Assembly (NCBI GenBank): GCA_903885885.1
Contig: CAISKJ010000846.1
Location: forward strand, 1-10,804
DNA length: 10,804 nucleotides
Origin: an uncultured delta proteobacterium
GTDB lineage: Bacteria > Myxococcota_A > Polyangia > Polyangiales > Ga0077539
Direction of reading: 5' to 3'
Part shown: one piece after another, positions 1 through 7,363 of the stretch
How positions within the stretch are numbered: the first letter of the stretch is position 1
Layout: each line of letters starts with the position of its first letter
Translations under genes and position numbers: made by a program
The notes under the pieces: model-generated
Told to the model about the DNA's origin: nothing
Seen by the model: only the letters and a program-made list of their open reading frames with translations
The model's database searches: none

Positions 1-1514
1 AGGCGCTGGCCAGCATTGCCTCTGTCGCCCGTGTAGCGTTGCTGTCGCGGCACCGTGAGGCGCCGCGCGGCCACTGTCACGTCGACGGAGGCCTGGTCGT
101 GCTCGAGGCTCGCCGTGGCGTCGAGGGCCGCCGAATCGGCGCGCACGCCCGCGACGCGGAGTCGCTGCGTTGTGCCGTGCACCTCGGCGGTGAGCCTACC
201 GTTGCGGCCGTTGACCTCGGCGTGGACACGCAGCGCGCCCGAGGCGCGCCCGGCCACCCACGGGTAACGAGAGATCTCGGGCGTGTCTACGTTCGCCTCG
301 GCGTGAAAGTCCGAGGCCCCGCGCGCGAGGTCGATGGAGCCCCGCGCCGCGAGGCCGATGTCGGGCGACGACAGATCATCGACGGTGAGCAGCGACGCGC
401 GCAGGCGTGCCGACGCGCGCACCGGCGGAACCGGCACCTCGGACACCGCCGCGACGAGGCGCGAGGTGTCCACGATGAAGCGCTGCGTGCCGACCTCGAC
501 GTGACGCTCGACGTGAATGGTCCCGTCGAGGTCGGTCACCGGCGCCGTCGCCACGAGCGCGCGCGCTGACAGGTGGTGCACGTCGACGTCGAGCGTCTGC
601 GCGGCCGCGCTGAGGCGCCCCGCGACGGCCACGGGCTGGCCGTTGAGGCGGAGCGCGACGCGCGCGTCCCACTCGCCGCCGCCCGCATCGCGCAAGCTCG
701 CGTCGTCGACCGCGATGGTGATCCCGAGGCGCTGATCGGCCGCGCGGCCCGCAAGGGTGTCGAGGCCTCCCGCGCTGAGGGCGCACCCGCGGAGCCGCGT
801 CGCGATGCGCCCGGCAGCGTCGGTCTCAGCGCTCACATCGCAGTCGAGCGACGGGCCGCGAAGGCGCAGCGCGCCCTGAACGCGCAATGGGTCTCCGATC
901 GAAGCGCGCACCGCCCCGTCGACGCGCTCGTCGCGGAGCCCCAGCGCATCGAGCGTAAGGCCCAGGCTGCGCAGGTCGAGGGAGGTCGCGCCGTTGAGCG
1001 CGAGACCGCCTTCGATGCGAAGGCCGCGCGCGTTGAGAGGCAGCTGAGGGAGCGCGCCGCGCACCTCATCGATGGCGATGCGCAGCGACGGAAGCGACTG
1101 CGCCCGCGCGGGCTCTCCATGCGCCGACGGCTGCGGGGGAGGGGGCGGTGAGAAGTACGGCACGCGCGCCCAGGCGGTACGCGCGTGGACGTCGATCTCG
1201 GGGTACGGCCTGCCCGCGGTGATCGCACCCCAGAGGCGCCACGCGGGGCGTACCGACACCACGGCGCCCTCGATCAGCGGCGCCCCTCGCTCGTCGGCGT
1301 ACGAGACCCCCGAGACGCGAATCTCGCGGGGGGAGAGCACGTCGATCGCGCCCACCGCGAGGTGCCCCGGCACCGCGCCCGGGAGCACGCCCGCGACGAT
1401 GTCACGCAGCGCGAGGCGGCCGCCGCGCGTTGGCAGGTGAAGCACGAGCGACGCGGCGACGAGCGCGAGGCTCACCACAACGCGCGCGATCCCGACGACG
1501 ACGCGACGCACCAT
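1..1514 (-). CDS. tamB: TamB-like translocation/assembly module protein, N-terminal part (runs off left edge)
   Basis: An open frame of 504 codons reads leftward without a stop to the window edge, so only the N-terminal part is visible. Residues 4-26 form an uncleaved membrane anchor (basic MVRR, then V/A/L-rich), as in TamB, which is held in the inner membrane and spans the periplasm. Residues 27-95 (LPTRGGRLAL, GHLAVGAIDVLSPREIRVSGV, SYADERG) match the usual TamB/AsmA-like opening of short beta repeats. A proline run near 123-128 forms a linker. The rest (about 140-504) is repetitive beta-strand sequence such as LRIEGGLALNGATSLDLRSL, expected of a beta-taco lipid-conducting groove. The ATG overlaps the tamA stop by one base (TGATG, 1516-1512), implying translational coupling. 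In known families TamB pairs with TamA in outer-membrane protein insertion and phospholipid transport. The conserved C-terminal DUF490 region lies outside the window, so another AsmA-like protein cannot be fully excluded. Confidence 0.8.
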   Translation of the reverse strand, partial: MVRRVVVGIARVVVSLALVAASLVLHLPTRGGRLALRDIVAGVLPGAVPGHLAVGAIDVLSPREIRVSGVSYADERGAPLIEGAVVSVRPAWRLWGAITAGRPYPEIDVHARTAWARVPYFSPPPPPQPSAHGEPARAQSLPSLRIAIDEVRGALPQLPLNARGLRIEGGLALNGATSLDLRSLGLTLDALGLRDERVDGAVRASIGDPLRVQGALRLRGPSLDCDVSAETDAAGRIATRLRGCALSAGGLDTLAGRAADQRLGITIAVDDASLRDAGGGEWDARVALRLNGQPVAVAGRLSAAAQTLDVDVHHLSARALVATAPVTDLDGTIHVERHVEVGTQRFIVDTSRLVAAVSEVPVPPVRASARLRASLLTVDDLSSPDIGLAARGSIDLARGASDFHAEANVDTPEISRYPWVAGRASGALRVHAEVNGRNGRLTAEVHGTTQRLRVAGVRADSAALDATASLEHDQASVDVTVAARRLTVPRQQRYTGDRGNAGQR

Positions 1515-3918
1515 CAGTAGGCCTCCCCGATCGAGAGGTTCACCGACATGGGGATCGAGTCCCAGAACAAGAAGCCGCAGCGCGGGGTGTTGAGCACGTA
1601 GTACGACGGCCTCCCCGAACCGACGGCCGCGTTCTGCGTGGTCACCTCCCGCGCAGTGCGATCGCAGCCGAGGTCCGCGATGCGCAGGCCGAAGTCGAGG
1701 CGCAGCGGCCCTACCGGCGTCGCGTAACGAAGCCCGATTCCCACGGTGGGGTGCACCGACTGAACAAACGCGTTGAACGCCGAGAAGTCGATCAGCGAGC
1801 CGACGGCATCGCGCAGGGGCAACGGGGGCGGCGCCGACGTCTCGGGATTTCGCACGAGCGCTCCACTCGGCTGAATCGTGCACGCGCCATTGGGGAGCAC
1901 ACGATTGGTTGCAGTGGCGCGGCAGCCGGTGTTGGTGCCAACGGGGGCGAGGTACGGCGTCGGGTCGATGCCCGTGACGTTGCTTGCGTCGAGAAAGGCC
2001 ACGAGGCCAAACTTGCCAGGCTGCCAGCGCAGTTCGACGGAGCCCTCCCACACGGCGGTTCCGCCGAGGGCGACGTAGCGGTTCGGGTCGTCGGAGGCCG
2101 CGGAGGTCGCCGTCGCGCCGGGGATCGACGGAGAACCGACCAGTCCGACGCGGTTGGGCGCGTACCCGCGGTTCGACTGTGGCCCGCCGGAGTAGAAGCG
2201 CAGCTCAGGCGGTACGGGCCAGTACCAGCGCCCCTGCTCGGCGTGTAGATGCTCGACCCCACGATCGCGCCGAAGAGGCCGCGCGCGGCGAAAACGAAGT
2301 TGCGCCCGAGGGATACGTACCCGCGCGCCTCGGTCTGCATGCGGAAAAAGGTGTAGTCCGACACGGGGCTGCGCGTGCCCTCCGCGAGGTTCAGCGTGAG
2401 CAGGGTGCCGCGTCGGGGCGTCGCCGGGTTGTCGCGCCGATCCCACGAGAACGCCTGCTCGAAGTGCACGTAGTTGCGACCAAAGAACTGCTGGCGCAGC
2501 AGCGGGTCGTTGTCGAGGTTCTGCTCTTCTCGCTCGCCGCGGAGAATGCTCGGGTAGGGCAGATAGCCGACGTTGGTGGTGCGAATGAAGAACGAGCCGT
2601 TTACCTGCCGCGAGATGCGCGCCTCGAGGCCGACGCCGGTGCGCAGCGCCTGCCGAAAGGCGATCTGCGGGTTGAACGGGTCGGGCCCGAGATCGTAGGT
2701 GACGTTCGCGATGCCGGCAGCGTGCGAGGCCATCTCGGGCTGCTGGATCTCGGCCACGGCCGAGAGTCCCGCGGAGGAGTTGGCTTCACCGCCGCCGTCG
2801 GAGAGCCACTCCGGGCTGAGGAGCGACGGGAAGAACACCTTGGGCTGCAGGTCGACACGAAGGCGCCGCATGCCGCCGAGAAAGTTTCGGTGCGTGTACG
2901 AGAAGACCGCGTGCACGTTGGTGATCGAGGTGTCGAGGTGCGCGCCGAGCCCCACGCGCATGCGCCAAAGTCTCGTCGGTGAGAGAATCACGTTGAGGTC
3001 GACGACGCCGTCGCCGCGCGGCGCCTCCTCGATGCGCGCGATGCCGAAGACGCCGAGGTCGAAGAGGCTCTGCTGCGCACGCGCGAGGAGCACACGGTTG
3101 TAGGGCGTGCCGGTCTCGATGTTGAGCGCCGAGAGCACCGGTCGCACGGGGAGCCCATTGGGCAGCACGGCGCCCGTCACGGGGTCGCGCGAGGGCGTCA
3201 TGAGCAGGCGCACCTCGCCGAAGGAGCTCAGCGGGCCCGGACGGATCGTGTACTCGACCCAGGCGCGACGCTGCGAAGGGTCGATGACCGCGCGAGAGAC
3301 CACGGTCGGCGTGGCGAAGCCCGCGTCGCGTACGAAGTCGAGCACCTGGTCGCGGTCGTGCGCGAAGGTGCCCTCGTCGAAGGGCGCGCCGATGCGAAGG
3401 TCGAGGTGCTCCCGCACCGCGCGGCAACCGCCCTCGGGAAGCACACGCGGAAGCCCCGGCTCACACCCTCGGAGGCGCACGTCGGCGACGAGCGTAGGAA
3501 GGCCCTCGGAGAGGTTGAAGCTGATCGAGCGCGCGGAGCCATCGGCCGTGATCGTGGGCGCTGCGACCTGCGCGTCGTAGAAGCCGCGCGATTGTAGAAA
3601 CCGCAGCACGCGAAGGCGATCGCGCACGAGCGCGTTCTCGTCGAAGTACTCCGGGTCGTCCCACCACCAGCGCCACCAGCGGAGCCAGCGCGGGCGCGTG
3701 CGTGGAAACATCGGCGTCTCGCGGAGCGCGAGGCCGTTGCGCAGCGAATCTTCATCAACTTGCCGAATGCCTTGAAAGTTGACCTCGCGTACGATCGGCG
3801 CCCCGGGAATGATATGCGCCGGGCAGCCCGTGAGGGCCGCCGCGGCAAGCGCGCCCCCAAAGCGCACAGCGTGTAATCGTGAGGCGCTTCGAGGCGTCGT
3901 GGCTCGCGAGGCGTGCAT
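1514..3918 (-). CDS. tamA: TamA/Omp85-family outer-membrane protein with lipobox; single-base frameshift as sequenced
   Basis: After one missing base is restored near 2231-2242 the product is 801 aa. Three POTRA domains are seen at about 42-139 (IVREVNFQGIRQVDEDSLRNG), 142-229 and 230-316 (FDLGVFGIARIEEAPRGDG). A 16-strand-type barrel follows from about 317 to 801. Barrel hallmarks are SWDRRDNPATPRRGT (491-505), the loop-6 motif NRGY (583-586, usually VRGY/F) and TPVGPLRLDFG (734-744). Three POTRAs and an adjacent tamB favour TamA over BamA, which usually has five. The N-terminus carries a short signal ending A-L-T-G-C (Cys32), a lipobox, as in TamL of Bacteroidetes. A tryptophan-rich stretch lies at 78-87. 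Six further Cys fall in three close pairs (152/165, 666/680, 752/781). ATG 3918 was chosen because earlier starts would overlap the divergent Rieske gene; GTG 3867 (Cys at residue 15) is an alternative. Without correction the frame ends at 1792 in unrelated sequence. Confidence 0.85.
2231..2242 (-). other. Frameshift site in tamA (one base missing)
   Basis: The upstream frame is good TamA sequence through GLFGAIVGSSIYTP. The downstream frame is good from QGRWYWPVPPELRFYSGG to the C-terminus. The frames meet in the minus-strand stretch CCGAGCAGGGG. One extra base restores a single frame, either at the CCG/GAG junction (TP-EQGRW) or in the G4 run (TPSRGRW). No X-XXY-YYZ slippery heptamer lies here, so programmed frameshifting is not supported. 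The intact stop/start overlap with tamB belongs to the downstream frame, which favours a sequencing error or a recent mutation. Confidence 0.85.
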
Positions 3919-4000
3919 CAGTCGAGCTCTACCGTAACGCAAAACAATACCGCGCGGTCGCCGTTCGCACACGACGAAGACCGCTGCGCTGGTGGGCATC
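3919..4000. promoter_or_regulatory. Divergent intergenic region between tamA and the Rieske operon
   Basis: These 82 bases separate two operons transcribed away from each other, so both promoters probably lie here or extend into the coding ends. A locally A-rich patch at 3933-3949 stands out from the GC-rich surroundings. On the minus strand it contains TATTGT (3949-3944), a 4/6 match to a -10 hexamer for tamA, but no convincing -35 is correctly spaced. For the plus strand only a weak GGTGGG (3991-3996) ahead of ATG 4001 is visible as a ribosome binding site. The placement is by layout more than by motif. Confidence 0.4.
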
Positions 4001-4534
4001 ATGAGTGATCGGCGAAGGGTTCTTAAGGTGGTGGCCGGCGCGGCGAGCGCGGCGGCAGCGGGTGTCGCGGTCGTGCCCGTGGTGGGCCTCGTCGCGGCCC
4101 CCGCGCACACGCCGTCGCCGCTCGCGGCGCGTGGCGGCGCGGGCGAGGGGGGATGGTCCGTCGTGGCGCGCATCGACGAGCTTGCCGTCGGCGAGTTCGT
4201 GCAGGTGCCGGTGATCGGCTCCGAGGTCGACGCGTGGACGGCCTCGCCGGACCGGAGGCTCGGCGCGGTGTGGCTGAAGCGCCGCGGCGCAGGCACCGAC
4301 GCGGTCGAGGCGCTCTCCGCGGTGTGCCCGCACCTGGGGTGCCTCATCGACAAGCAGGGCGACCACTTCAACTGCGCGTGCCACGTGAGCTCCTTCGCCG
4401 CCGACGGGCGCGCGCTCGAAGGGCCTTCGCCGCGTGGAATGGACCCCCTCGAGGTCCGCGTCCACGACGGCAACGTCATGGTCCGCTGGGTGCGCTTTCG
4501 CCTCGGCGTCGCCGAGCGCGTGAAGGAGGGCTGA
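4001..4534 (+). CDS. Rieske [2Fe-2S] iron-sulfur subunit of a cytochrome bc complex
   Basis: A 177-aa protein that should carry electrons from quinol at the Qo site of cytochrome b to the c-type haems. The N-terminus is a Tat signal-anchor: DRRRVLK (residues 3-9) followed by an Ala/Val-rich membrane helix to about residue 34, as usual for Rieske proteins, which are exported folded. Cluster box 1 is CPHLGC (C109, H111, C114) and box 2 is CACHVSSF (C125, C127, H128). C109, H111, C125 and H128 are the cluster ligands and C114/C127 the disulfide pair. Box 2 departs from the common CPCHGS: Pro is Ala, Gly is Val, and the position of the potential-raising Tyr is Phe132, while the Ser (S130) remains. 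ATG 4001 puts the Arg motif at the very N-terminus and follows GGTGGG; a GTG at 3992 would add three residues. The stop is one base from the cytochrome b start, with AAGGAGGG inside its 3' end. Confidence 0.93.
   Translation: MSDRRRVLKVVAGAASAAAAGVAVVPVVGLVAAPAHTPSPLAARGGAGEGGWSVVARIDELAVGEFVQVPVIGSEVDAWTASPDRRLGAVWLKRRGAGTDAVEALSAVCPHLGCLIDKQGDHFNCACHVSSFAADGRALEGPSPRGMDPLEVRVHDGNVMVRWVRFRLGVAERVKEG
4523..4530 (+). promoter_or_regulatory. Strong Shine-Dalgarno for the cytochrome b fusion gene
   Basis: AAGGAGGG lies inside the last codons of the Rieske gene, five bases ahead of ATG 4536. It fixes the start and indicates coupled translation of the two subunits from one mRNA. Confidence 0.8.
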
Positions 4535-4535
4535 G

Positions 4536-6314
4536 ATGTCTGCCCTCTCTCAACTTCGCGAGACCGTAGAGTCGCGCACGGGCCTCGGCGCATCGATGCA
4601 CGGCGCGGCCGACATCGCGATGCCCGGCGGCGCTCGCTGGCGCCACGTCTTCGGCTTCGCGCTCATCGCACTCCTCGTCGTCGAGGCGCTCACCGGGGTC
4701 GCGATGATGACTGTGTACTCGCCGGGCACGCAGACCGCGTGGGCGAGCACCTACTACCTCCAGCACGTGCTCCCCTGGGGCGGCCTCGTTCGCGCGATGC
4801 ACCACTTCGCGTCGCACGGCCTGGTCGTGGGCGTCGTGCTGCATCTGCTCCAGATCGTCGTCGCGGGCGGCCACCGCGCGCCGCGCGAGATCAACTGGTG
4901 GCTCGGCCTCGCGCTCGGCGCGATGGTGCTCGGATTCGCGATGACGGGCTTCCCCCTCGCGTGGGATCAGCGAGGCTATTGGGTCTCCCACGTCGAGACG
5001 GGCATCATGGGCACGCTGCCGGTGGTGGGGCCCGCGGTGCAGCGCCTCGTGCTCGGCGGCACGCAGTACGGCGCGCTCACGCTCACGCGCTTCTTCACGC
5101 TGCACGTGGTCGTGCTCCCCGCGCTCGTCGTCACGCTGCTGGGCGCGCACGTCGCGATCGTGCGGCGCCATGGGATCAAGGCCCCCGACGGGGCGAGCGG
5201 CGATGGGCGCTGGTGGCCCTCGCAGGCCGCACGCGACGCGCTGGTGGCCCTCCTCGCGGTCGTCGCCGTCACCTGGGCTGCCCGGCGCTACGGCGTCGCG
5301 CTCGACGCACCCGCCGACGGGCAGAGCCAGTACCCCGCGCGCCCCGAGTGGTACTTCATGCCGCTCTCGCAGCTCTTGCATCACTTCCAGGGCTCGCGGC
5401 AGATCATTGGCACCGCGGTGATCCCCGGCGTGCTCACGGGTTACCTCGCCGCGCTCCCGTGGATCGACGGGCCCGCGCGCAAGGGCGCAGCCCGCGTGGT
5501 TGCCCTCGCGCCGCTGGTCATCTTCGCCGCGGGTGCGATCTTCCTTGGGTGGGAGCTCGTGCACCACGACCGGGGCGACCGCGAGTTCGCCAAGGCCACG
5601 CGCGAGGCCGAGCGTCAGGCCCGCCGCGCGATCGAGCTCGCGCGCATGGGCGTGCCGCCCGAAGGGCCCCTCGAGATGGTGCGCAACGACCCCGCCGTGC
5701 GCCCCGCCGCCCTCTTCCGGCAGAACTGCGCGACCTGCCACTCCGTGCGCGGCATGAGCGAGCAGCGCAAGGGCCCGCGCCTCGACGGCTTCGGCTCGCG
5801 CGCGTGGGCGTCGGCCTTCGTCGCGTGGCCCGATCACCCCGAGCTCATGGCAACCACCGAGATTCACGACATGCCGCCGCAGCGCAGGGTCGACGACAAC
5901 GACCTGCGAGCTGTGGCCGAGTGGCTCTACGCGCAGGGCGTCGAGCGCGGCGATGCCCCCGCCGACGCGGCCCTCGTCGAGCGCGGCGCGCCGATCATTC
6001 GCGAGCGCTGCAACGCGTGCCACCTCGGCAGCCTCACGCCGTCGGACGTCGAGGGTATTGTGCGCGACGCGCCGAGCCTCGACGGCTGGGGCTCGCGCGA
6101 GTGGATCTACGAGCAGATCGTCAACCCGCAGCGCATGGAGCAGTACGGGGCGCGCAATCACATGCCGCGCTTCCGCGACAAGCTCAGCGAGCGCGAGATC
6201 GCGATGATCGTCGCGTACACCCGCAGCCTCCGCACGCGCTCCGCGCCCGACACCGTGCGCCCGCCGCGCCCGCAGCCCCCGCCCGAGCCCGCCGCGGCCC
6301 CCGCCGCACCGTAG
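4536..6314 (+). CDS. Cytochrome b (b6 + subunit IV) fused to a di-haem cytochrome c
   Basis: A 592-aa catalytic subunit of a quinol:cytochrome c oxidoreductase. Residues 38-210 form the four-helix cytochrome b6 part. Haem b ligands are H89 and H103 (helix B, 14 apart) and H190 and H205 (helix D, 15 apart, the b6-type spacing). Residues 233-341 form a three-helix subunit IV part; the PEWY Qo-site motif is at 270-273, within ARPEWYFMPLSQLL. A charged helix (342-371) leads to two class-I cytochrome c domains: CATCH at 398-402 with candidate axial M446 (HDMPP), and CNACH at 492-496 with candidate M543 (HMPRF). Seven membrane helices place the c domains in the periplasm, where they can accept electrons from the Rieske cluster. 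There is no Cys before residue 398; the position of the b6 thioether Cys appears to be V38, so a covalent haem ci is not expected. The C-terminus is Pro/Ala-rich. No cytochrome c1 gene is nearby. The sure part is family and motifs; the redox partners are inferred. Confidence 0.93.
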   Translation: MSALSQLRETVESRTGLGASMHGAADIAMPGGARWRHVFGFALIALLVVEALTGVAMMTVYSPGTQTAWASTYYLQHVLPWGGLVRAMHHFASHGLVVGVVLHLLQIVVAGGHRAPREINWWLGLALGAMVLGFAMTGFPLAWDQRGYWVSHVETGIMGTLPVVGPAVQRLVLGGTQYGALTLTRFFTLHVVVLPALVVTLLGAHVAIVRRHGIKAPDGASGDGRWWPSQAARDALVALLAVVAVTWAARRYGVALDAPADGQSQYPARPEWYFMPLSQLLHHFQGSRQIIGTAVIPGVLTGYLAALPWIDGPARKGAARVVALAPLVIFAAGAIFLGWELVHHDRGDREFAKATREAERQARRAIELARMGVPPEGPLEMVRNDPAVRPAALFRQNCATCHSVRGMSEQRKGPRLDGFGSRAWASAFVAWPDHPELMATTEIHDMPPQRRVDDNDLRAVAEWLYAQGVERGDAPADAALVERGAPIIRERCNACHLGSLTPSDVEGIVRDAPSLDGWGSREWIYEQIVNPQRMEQYGARNHMPRFRDKLSEREIAMIVAYTRSLRTRSAPDTVRPPRPQPPPEPAAAPAAP

Positions 6315-6354
6315 GCGCACCCCTTGACCCCGAGCGCGCCGCGACGCTACCACC

Positions 6355-7245
6355 GTGGCCTCCGTGCGCACCTTCACCGTTAGCGCGATCCTCGCGGGCA
6401 CGCTCCTCGTCGCGCGCGGGGCGCATGCGCAGCCCTCCGAGGCGCCCGACCCCACGCACGCGAACGCCGACGACGATCCTCCCCCCGACGGACCCGCCGC
6501 GCGCGCACCCCGCAGGGTGCCCCACGCGCGCTTGTTCTCGGTCTCCGACGACCGCGCCGAGCGCGAGCGCATGCGCAGCCCGGCCGCGCGCCGCCGCGTC
6601 GCGGGTCAGCCCGAGGTGCTCGAGCTCCCAGGGATGCCCGACGCGTACTTCTTTCGCTCCGCCGTCGCGGGCCGCGCGCGTGTGTACGTGTACCTCCACG
6701 CGCGCAACGCCGACCCCCGCGAGTCGTGTCGGCAGTTCGCCGAGGTGGTGCCTCGCTTCGGCTGGCTCGTCTGCCCGGTGGGCCCCGGCATCGGCGCCGA
6801 CGGTCGCCGCCAGTGGAACAACAACCCCGTCGTCGCACGGCAGTACGCCACCACCGCGGTCAACGCGCTCTTCCATCGCTTTCCGCGGCGGGCGAGGGCG
6901 ACCGACAACGTCCTCATGGGCTTCAGCGAGGGCGCCTTCGTCGCACTGCAAACGGGCCTCAACGAGCCCGTCATGTTCCCCCGCTGGGTGATCTTCGCCG
7001 CCCACGACCGCTACCTCGCGACGGAGGGCGACGCGCTCGCCAACGCGCGACGCGCCGTGCGCAAGGTCTATCTCGTCACCGGCGCGCACGACGAGATCGT
7101 CGAGCACTCGCGCCGCGCCGCCGCCTCGCTCCGCCGCGACCGCGTGGGGCGCGTCGAGCTGCGCATTCTGCCCGGCGTCGGCCATCAGCTCCCGCCCGAT
7201 TTCGCCGCGACGGTGCGCGCCGCGCTCCGTTGGGTCACGCGCTAG
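6355..7245 (+). CDS. Exported alpha/beta-hydrolase-like protein (hypothetical)
   Basis: A 296-aa protein with a Sec signal peptide (about 1-25, cleavage after G-A-H-A before QPSEA) and a low-complexity Asp/Pro/Ala stretch to about 55. The core resembles a compact alpha/beta hydrolase: strand ARVYVYLHA (108-116), the nucleophile elbow GFSEG (189-193, S191), strand WVIFAAHDR (211-219), GAHDEIV with candidate acid D246, and GVGHQLP with candidate H277. The order Ser-Asp-His and the spacing fit the family (esterase, dienelactone hydrolase or peptidase type), but the substrate cannot be read from sequence. Two Cys (125, 140) could pair in the periplasm. The start is GTG 6355, with GTG 6364 possible; neither has a Shine-Dalgarno sequence. 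A TTGACC at 6324-6329 could be a -35 with only a poor -10 close to the start, so a leaderless or weakly translated message is possible. It lies 40 nt after the cytochrome gene in the same direction, with no evident functional link. Confidence 0.7.
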   Translation: MASVRTFTVSAILAGTLLVARGAHAQPSEAPDPTHANADDDPPPDGPAARAPRRVPHARLFSVSDDRAERERMRSPAARRRVAGQPEVLELPGMPDAYFFRSAVAGRARVYVYLHARNADPRESCRQFAEVVPRFGWLVCPVGPGIGADGRRQWNNNPVVARQYATTAVNALFHRFPRRARATDNVLMGFSEGAFVALQTGLNEPVMFPRWVIFAAHDRYLATEGDALANARRAVRKVYLVTGAHDEIVEHSRRAAASLRRDRVGRVELRILPGVGHQLPPDFAATVRAALRWVTR

Positions 7246-7289
7246 CGCCATCAACGCACGCGAGTGTGGTCGATGGGCGACACGCGTCC

Positions 7290-7317
7290 TTGACACAGGC
7301 GCATCGGTCGTTAGAGT
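7290..7317 (+). promoter_or_regulatory. Sigma-70-type promoter for tig
   Basis: A perfect -35 TTGACA (7290-7295), a 16-base spacer and a -10 TAGAGT (7312-7317, four of six consensus positions) lie in the gap between the hydrolase stop and the tig ATG. Transcription would start near 7324, leaving a leader of about 40 nt. A GAGG (7349-7352) about 11 bases before the ATG is the likely ribosome binding site. This is the best-matching promoter in the window. Confidence 0.65.
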
Positions 7318-7363
7318 CGCGGCCCCTTCCGATTCCCCCGTCAACCCCGAGGCACCGTTTTCC

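Noticed and set aside
39..1520. Several plus-strand frames at the left end
   Set aside because: All are complementary to the tamB frame, which has a membrane anchor, TamB-like repeats and coupling to tamA; the plus-strand products are Arg-rich and featureless.
2231..2242. Programmed frameshifting in tamA
   Set aside because: No slippery heptamer and no evident stimulatory pattern; a simple one-base indel explains the observation.
3919..4593. Extension of the tamA frame upstream to 4593
   Set aside because: It would run antisense through the whole Rieske gene and add more than 200 residues ahead of a proper lipoprotein signal; the ATG at 3918 is sufficient.
4476..6572. Long minus-strand frame of 698 codons opposite the cytochrome gene
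   Set aside because: It is rich in Arg, Ala, Gly, His and Glu with no recognisable domain, and lies antisense to a gene with many exact motifs. Long antisense frames are expected at this GC content.
4739..6991. Plus-strand frame of 750 codons overlapping the cytochrome and hydrolase genes
   Set aside because: Its Arg/Pro/Ala-rich shadow sequence has no hydrophobic pattern or motif, while the alternative frames encode clear families.
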